From assembly GCF_035556095.1 (NCBI RefSeq), contig NZ_DATMFT010000014.1:1-64000 (forward strand): a DNA stretch of 64,000 nucleotides, in the 5' to 3' direction. Source of the DNA: Parapedobacter sp035556095. GTDB lineage: Bacteria > Bacteroidota > Bacteroidia > Sphingobacteriales > Sphingobacteriaceae. Below are positions 59,664 through 64,000 of the stretch, piece after piece. Under the pieces are notes generated by a model, which was not told the DNA's origin, made no database searches, and saw only the letters and a program-made list of their open reading frames with translations. Position 1 is the stretch's first letter. Each line of letters starts with the position of its first letter. The position numbers were made by a program, and so were the translations under genes.

Positions 59664-61304
59664 ATGGCAAAACAAGTTAAGTATAATGTCGAAGCGCGTG
59701 ACACCCTCAAGAGAGGTGTAGACACATTGGCAAATGCAGTGAAAGTGACATTGGGCCCACGTGGCCGGAATGTCATCATTGAAAAAAAATTCGGCTCGCC
59801 GTCTATCACTAAAGACGGAGTTACCGTTGCGAAGGAAATCGAATTGAAAGATGCCCTGGAAAATATGGGTGCCCAAATGGTGAAGGAAGTAGCTTCCAAA
59901 ACCGCCGACCAGGCTGGTGATGGAACCACTACGGCTACGGTGTTAGCGCAGGCCATCATTGCACCAGGCCTGAAAAGTGTTGCTGCAGGCGCCAACCCAA
60001 TGGACCTGAAACGCGGCATCGACAAAGCGGTCAGTACCGTGGTTGGAAGCCTCCAAAGCCAATCTAAGACGGTTGGTGAAGACAACAACAAAATTAAGCA
60101 GGTCGCTAGTATTTCAGCGAACAACGACGAGGTAATCGGTGCGCTGATTGCCGAAGCCATGGAAAAAGTGGGCAAAGATGGTGTAATCACTGTGGAAGAA
60201 GCCAAAGGTACGGAAACGGAAGTGAAGACCGTTGAAGGTATGCAGTTTGACCGTGGCTACCTTTCGCCTTACTTTGTAACTAACACGGATAAAATGGAAG
60301 CCGAGTTGGAAAATCCATATATTCTGATTTACGACAAAAAAATCAGCAATATGAAAGAGTTGCTTCCGATTTTGGAAAAACAAGTACAAACCGGCAAGCC
60401 GCTGTTGATTATTGCTGAAGATCTCGATGGCGAAGCATTGGCTACTTTGGTCGTCAACAAAATCCGCGGTTCCCTCAAAGTGGCTGCTGTTAAGGCACCC
60501 GGCTTCGGCGATCGTCGTAAAGCCATGCTGGAAGATATTGCTATCCTTACCGGGGGCACGGTTATCTCCGAAGAAAGAGGGTTCAAATTGGAGAATGCGG
60601 AACTTGACTTCCTCGGGCAAGCCGAAAAAGTGGTAGTGGATAAAGATAATACCACCGTTATCAACGGATCAGGCAACTCTTCTGACATTCAAGGCCGCGT
60701 AAACCAAATCAAAGCACAAATCGAAACGACCACTTCTGACTATGACCGCGAAAAACTGCAGGAACGTTTGGCTAAATTGGCCGGCGGCGTTGCTGTATTA
60801 TACGTTGGTGCTGCTACTGAGGTGGAAATGAAAGAGAAGAAAGATCGAGTAGACGATGCGCTGCATGCTACCCGGGCCGCTGTTGAAGAAGGTATCGTAG
60901 CCGGTGGTGGTGTGGCGTTGATCCGTGCGAGCGAAGCATTAAAGGACCTGAAAGGCGACAATGAAGATGAAAACATCGGTATCGATATCATCAAGCGCGC
61001 CATTGAAGAGCCTTTACGCCAAATCTGCAACAACGCTGCTGTAGAAGGTGCTGTGGTTGTACAAAAGGTGCGTGAGGGTAAAGATGACTTCGGCTATAAT
61101 GCACGTACCGGTGCTTACGAAAACCTAATTGGGGCCGGTGTAATCGACCCGACGAAGGTTACGCGTATCGCGTTGGAAAATGCAGCCTCCATCGCGGCCA
61201 TGCTATTGACTACCGAAGTGGTATTGGCAGACGAGCCGGAAGACGAAAAGGCAGCTGGCGCTGGTGCTCCGCCAATGGGCGGTGGCATGGGCGGAATGAT
61301 GTAA
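59664..61304 (+). CDS. groEL: Chaperonin GroEL
   Basis: The 546-residue protein has the full chaperonin sequence: KQVKYNVEARDTLKRGVDTL, VTLGPRGRNVIIEKKFGSPS, AGDGTTTATVLAQAI and the Gly/Met-rich tail PPMGGGMGGMM. The ATP-binding residues (GDGTTT, about 86-91) are intact. It folds cytosolic proteins with GroES and ends in a strong terminator. Confidence 0.98.
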   Translation: MAKQVKYNVEARDTLKRGVDTLANAVKVTLGPRGRNVIIEKKFGSPSITKDGVTVAKEIELKDALENMGAQMVKEVASKTADQAGDGTTTATVLAQAIIAPGLKSVAAGANPMDLKRGIDKAVSTVVGSLQSQSKTVGEDNNKIKQVASISANNDEVIGALIAEAMEKVGKDGVITVEEAKGTETEVKTVEGMQFDRGYLSPYFVTNTDKMEAELENPYILIYDKKISNMKELLPILEKQVQTGKPLLIIAEDLDGEALATLVVNKIRGSLKVAAVKAPGFGDRRKAMLEDIAILTGGTVISEERGFKLENAELDFLGQAEKVVVDKDNTTVINGSGNSSDIQGRVNQIKAQIETTTSDYDREKLQERLAKLAGGVAVLYVGAATEVEMKEKKDRVDDALHATRAAVEEGIVAGGGVALIRASEALKDLKGDNEDENIGIDIIKRAIEEPLRQICNNAAVEGAVVVQKVREGKDDFGYNARTGAYENLIGAGVIDPTKVTRIALENAASIAAMLLTTEVVLADEPEDEKAAGAGAPPMGGGMGGMM

Positions 61305-61343
61305 TCAGTGCTCGCTTGAAGCGAGAGACCATCATATACGCAA

Positions 61344-61376
61344 AAGGCGGCACATCCCGAAAAGGTGTGCCGCCTT
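61344..61376 (+). terminator. Rho-independent terminator after groEL
   Basis: AAGGCGGCACA and TGTGCCGCCTT form an 11-bp stem, flanked by A before and a T-rich run after. It also serves the convergent mazG gene. Confidence 0.88.
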
Positions 61377-61404
61377 GTATTTTATACCTTTTTTAACACG
61401 CTCC

Positions 61405-61737
61405 TTATCGGAGTTTTTCGTTATTGCGGTGCCTATCTGCATCGCGGATTTGCTTCTTATCGAGGTTCTTAACTAATGCATCGGAAAGATCGACTCCCGT
61501 TTGGTTGGCTAAGCAAATAAGCACGAAGAGCACATCGGCCATTTCATCGGCTAGGTTGACCGCTTCGTCTGATTTCTTGAATGACTGTTCACCGTATTTC
61601 CGCGCCATAATACGGGCCACCTCGCCGACTTCTTCCATTAAAATAGCCGTATTGGTGAGCTCGTTGAAATATCGTATCCCGGTAGTATTTATCCAGTGAT
61701 CGATTATCTCTTGGGCTTTTTTGATTGTCATTTCCAT
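61405..61737 (-). CDS. MazG-type nucleotide pyrophosphohydrolase
   Basis: The 110-residue protein has the ExxE-n-ExxD pattern LMEEVGEVARIM and LADEMADVLFVLICLANQ, which binds Mg and hydrolyses non-canonical nucleotides. It is shorter than two-domain MazG and so is of the small single-domain type. It lies 40 bases after dtd in the same operon. Confidence 0.88.
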   Translation of the reverse strand: MEMTIKKAQEIIDHWINTTGIRYFNELTNTAILMEEVGEVARIMARKYGEQSFKKSDEAVNLADEMADVLFVLICLANQTGVDLSDALVKNLDKKQIRDADRHRNNEKLR

Positions 61738-61777
61738 ATGAACCTGTGTTCGGTAGTTTGTATTCAGTGACGCGTAA

Positions 61778-62236
61778 TCAGTGATTGTCTTTATCCTTGG
61801 TATCCATCACGATGGTGACCGGCCCTTCGTTGAGAAGCGATACTTTCATATCGGCGCCGAAAATGCCGGTGGCTATCGTTTTGCCGAGCTGCTCGGTGAG
61901 TTCTGCTATCATCCGCTCATACAGGGGAATTGCTTTGTCAGGTCTCGCTGCGCGGATAAACGACGGGCGATTACCCTTTTTGGTCTGTGCAAATAAGGTG
62001 AATTGGGAGATCAATAGTACATTTCCCTGAATATCATTCAGGGACTTGTTCATCAATCCGTTTTCGTCGCTAAACACACGGAGATTAGGGATTTTCTGTG
62101 CTAACCATTGCAAGTCGTCCATCCCGTCTGTTTCCTCTATGCCCAGAAGTACCACAAATCCTTGCCCGATTGAACCGACAATACGCCCGTCCACCATGCA
62201 AGAAGCCTTTGAAACTCGCTGAATGACTGCCCTCAC
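61778..62236 (-). CDS. dtd: D-aminoacyl-tRNA deacylase
   Basis: The 152-residue protein begins MRAVIQRVSKASCMVDGRIV and has the cross-subunit motifs SQFTLFA and NEGPVTI (cis-Gly-Pro). It removes D-amino acids, and glycine misacylated on tRNA-Ala. Its ATG overlaps the stop of the sugar dehydrogenase by four bases (ATGA). Confidence 0.95.
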   Translation of the reverse strand: MRAVIQRVSKASCMVDGRIVGSIGQGFVVLLGIEETDGMDDLQWLAQKIPNLRVFSDENGLMNKSLNDIQGNVLLISQFTLFAQTKKGNRPSFIRAARPDKAIPLYERMIAELTEQLGKTIATGIFGADMKVSLLNEGPVTIVMDTKDKDNH

Positions 62237-63474
62237 TGTTTTTTCCCGATCCGGTATAGCCGACCACTATCCGTAACGGCATACAGTGCCCCATCTTTGC
62301 CTTGATGCACATCACGGAAACGTTGGGCCTCATCTTCCAACAGGCGCTCCTCGCCAACAACCTTGTTATCTTTAATTACTAGTCGCGCGATGTGCACGCT
62401 ACTCAGGCCAGCTATGAACAGGTTATTCTCCCATTCGGGAATTGAATTTCCAGCAAAAAAGGTCATGCCACTAGGCGAGAGTACAGGATCCCAATAGTAC
62501 ACCGGTTGTTCCAAGCCATCTTGCTGTTGAATAGCATCTCCAATCTTGTTGCCATTGTACTCGAGGCCATAGGTAATGATGGGCCAACCGTAGTTCTTAC
62601 CAGGCTCAATGCGATTCACTTCATCGCCACCGCGGGGCCCGAATTCACCCTCCCAGAGGTCGCCCGTAACGGGGTGGAATGCCAGCCCCTGCACATTGCG
62701 GTGCCCGTACGAATAGATTTCGGCGCGCGCATCGCTTCTGCCTTCAAAGGGGTTGCCTGGCGCGGGATCACCGTTCGGCGTAATGCGAAGGACCTTACCA
62801 AGAGCAGCATTCAGATCTTGTGCCAGTGGCCGGGTTTCAATATCTGAACGTTCGCCAGTGCTGACAAAGATATTCCCTGTCTTATCGAACAAGATACGCC
62901 CGCCATAATGCAAGTTGCCTTTGTGCGCCGGGGTCGCTTGGTATATCACCTGCGCGTTTTCGACGCTCTTTTCATCATCGGCCAAACGGCCTTTAGCCAC
63001 GGCGGTCAACGTACCACCGGGCGTATCTTGCGAAAAGACCCAATATACCATGCGGTTACTTTCAAAATTAGGATCGATAGTGATACCCAACAATCCGCCC
63101 TGACCGTTGGAATTAACGGCAGGAAGACCCGTGATGGCTTCGCTCAGATTGCCCGCTTGGCTAGCAATCCGGAGGGTTCCTTCCTTCTCGGTAATTAGCA
63201 ACCTACCATCCGGCAGGTTGGCAATGCCCCAAGGCCGGTTAAGTCCATCGGCCAATACCGTTGCCTCAAAGGGCGTAATGGTTTTCAAGCCAGCCACACG
63301 CGTCTGCCCTTCAAAGGCAGGCGCATAATCCGTGTTGGCGTCTTTGGTTTCCACCGGAGCGTACGTGGAATCGGATGGTGTTTCAACAGTCTCTTTGGAG
63401 GTCGATGAATCACACGATGAGATTACGAACGATAATGCCGCAATAGTCGCAATTGATTTGGATGTATGTCGCAT
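62233..63474 (-). CDS. PQQ-dependent-type sugar dehydrogenase
   Basis: From the ATG at 63474 the 413-residue protein has a lipoprotein signal (FVISSC) and the soluble-glucose-dehydrogenase propeller: LNRPWGIANLPDGRLLITEK, GGLLGITIDPNF, LHYGGRILFDKTGNIFVSTG, GHRNVQGLAFHP, GEFGPRGGDEVNRI. Residues of this set bind PQQ and Ca in the family. It oxidises a sugar at the outer surface. It is first of the operon with dtd and mazG; the longer frame to 63504 lacks a signal match. Confidence 0.88.
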   Translation of the reverse strand: MRHTSKSIATIAALSFVISSCDSSTSKETVETPSDSTYAPVETKDANTDYAPAFEGQTRVAGLKTITPFEATVLADGLNRPWGIANLPDGRLLITEKEGTLRIASQAGNLSEAITGLPAVNSNGQGGLLGITIDPNFESNRMVYWVFSQDTPGGTLTAVAKGRLADDEKSVENAQVIYQATPAHKGNLHYGGRILFDKTGNIFVSTGERSDIETRPLAQDLNAALGKVLRITPNGDPAPGNPFEGRSDARAEIYSYGHRNVQGLAFHPVTGDLWEGEFGPRGGDEVNRIEPGKNYGWPIITYGLEYNGNKIGDAIQQQDGLEQPVYYWDPVLSPSGMTFFAGNSIPEWENNLFIAGLSSVHIARLVIKDNKVVGEERLLEDEAQRFRDVHQGKDGALYAVTDSGRLYRIGKKQ

Positions 63475-63535
63475 AACGATAATTTTGCCTAAAGGTAATG
63501 ACATTTTTCCGACAATATCAATGTCAGTGATGCAT

Positions 63536-63575
63536 TGAAAAGCAAGCGCATGATTATTTTTACATCAGCGCTTGC
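63536..63575 (-). terminator. Rho-independent terminator of the receptor gene
   Basis: On the minus strand GCAAGCGC (63575-63568) and GCGCTTGC (63549-63542) form an 8-bp stem followed by a T run (63541-63538). It lies 18 bases after the stop of the TonB-receptor gene at the window edge. Confidence 0.75.
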
Positions 63576-63592
63576 CTATACCATCTATCCTT

Positions 63593-64000
63593 TTAAAACT
63601 TGAGATTCAATCCCAACAAGAAATTGGCCGTTGCTTGCGGATAATAGAAATTGTAATCCACGCGATCGACGTCTGACAGATAATAACCCCAGGTGTATCC
63701 ATTCGACGAATATTTTTCGTTGAAAACGTTATTAACCAACAGCGTGAGACCGAAATTCTTCAATTTCCAGAACGAGGTATAATAGGCTACGCGCACGTGG
63801 TTCACAAAAAAACCATCAATACTACGGTCCACATTGCCTGTATTGTCTAAAAATTGTTGTGAAACGTATTTACTCAACAATGCAACTTCGAGCGACTGCC
63901 AAGGTTTTACACTCAACTCACTGGAGGCCACCCAGTCTGGCGAAAACGAAATATCGGTGATCGCATGGAAATTCTCCACATCACCCACCACCTCCGTGAA
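63593..64000 (-). CDS. C-terminus of a TonB-dependent receptor, cut by window edge
   Basis: The visible 135 residues are the end of a 22-strand barrel: SELSVKPWQSLEVALLSKYV, NHVRVAYYTSFWKLKNFGLT, LLVNNVFNEKYSSNG and a terminal LGLNLKF, where the last Phe is the outer-membrane targeting residue. NVFNEKY is typical of TonB-dependent siderophore/cobalamin-type receptors, not of SusC. The N-terminus lies beyond 64000. Confidence 0.85.
   Translation of the reverse strand, partial: FTEVVGDVENFHAITDISFSPDWVASSELSVKPWQSLEVALLSKYVSQQFLDNTGNVDRSIDGFFVNHVRVAYYTSFWKLKNFGLTLLVNNVFNEKYSSNGYTWGYYLSDVDRVDYNFYYPQATANFLLGLNLKF

Overview
The window looks like a chromosome segment from a Bacteroidota bacterium, most likely a member of the Sphingobacteriaceae (Pedobacter/Parapedobacter-like). 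Supporting signs are a SusC/SusD pair, a GldH gliding lipoprotein beside PSP1 and HolB, many GH-family lipoprotein or secreted enzymes, a miaB / sigma-54 activator / lptE / secG / groES / groEL gene order, and repeated promoter boxes of the Bacteroidota type (TAnnTTTG). No tRNA, rRNA or CRISPR array was found.

Positions 1-19,850 are an accessory region full of broken genes. It opens with the end of an IS66-like element beside an A/T-rich two-gene unit (helical protein plus Mrr-like nuclease). Then come the tail of an HsdR subunit fused to an intact YhcG-type nuclease gene, decayed Rpn and AlbA_2 copies, an orphan antitoxin whose RelE/ParE toxin is wrecked, a nitrilase/VOC pair, an intact HigBA module, an AbiEi antitoxin whose AbiEii toxin has lost its core, an intact AlbA_2 regulator, an ABC-F ATPase with an attenuator-like leader, an ArsR/SRPBCC pair, and a collapsed AraC/reductase divergent pair. 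Between these modules lie three copies and one remnant of a structured intergenic repeat. Its stems keep pairing across copies, in the sense of the minus strand only, and they end in terminator-like U tracts. I regard this as the best candidate for an undescribed RNA element.

Positions 20,000-34,500 are more ordinary: a TonB-type outer-membrane protein, a PadR/PspC stress operon with its own operator, a SusCD pair, and the gldH/PSP1/holB housekeeping operon, followed by two lipoproteins. Positions 34,500-39,500 carry nucleotide-sugar genes (rfbB, DUF4254, galE, UDP-glucuronate decarboxylase) and hemW.

Positions 39,500-54,000 form a carbohydrate-degradation cluster on the minus strand: a double-domain GH71/99-like protein, an MFS sugar porter, GH95, a PVC-type cytochrome, a beta-helix/GH43 fusion and GH2. 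It has no SusCD of its own, only the last codons of a SusD at 53.9 kb. From 54,250 to the end are conserved housekeeping genes (miaB, sigma-54 activator, lptE, secG, groESL, then mazG, dtd, a sugar dehydrogenase) and the C-terminus of a TonB-dependent receptor cut by the window edge.
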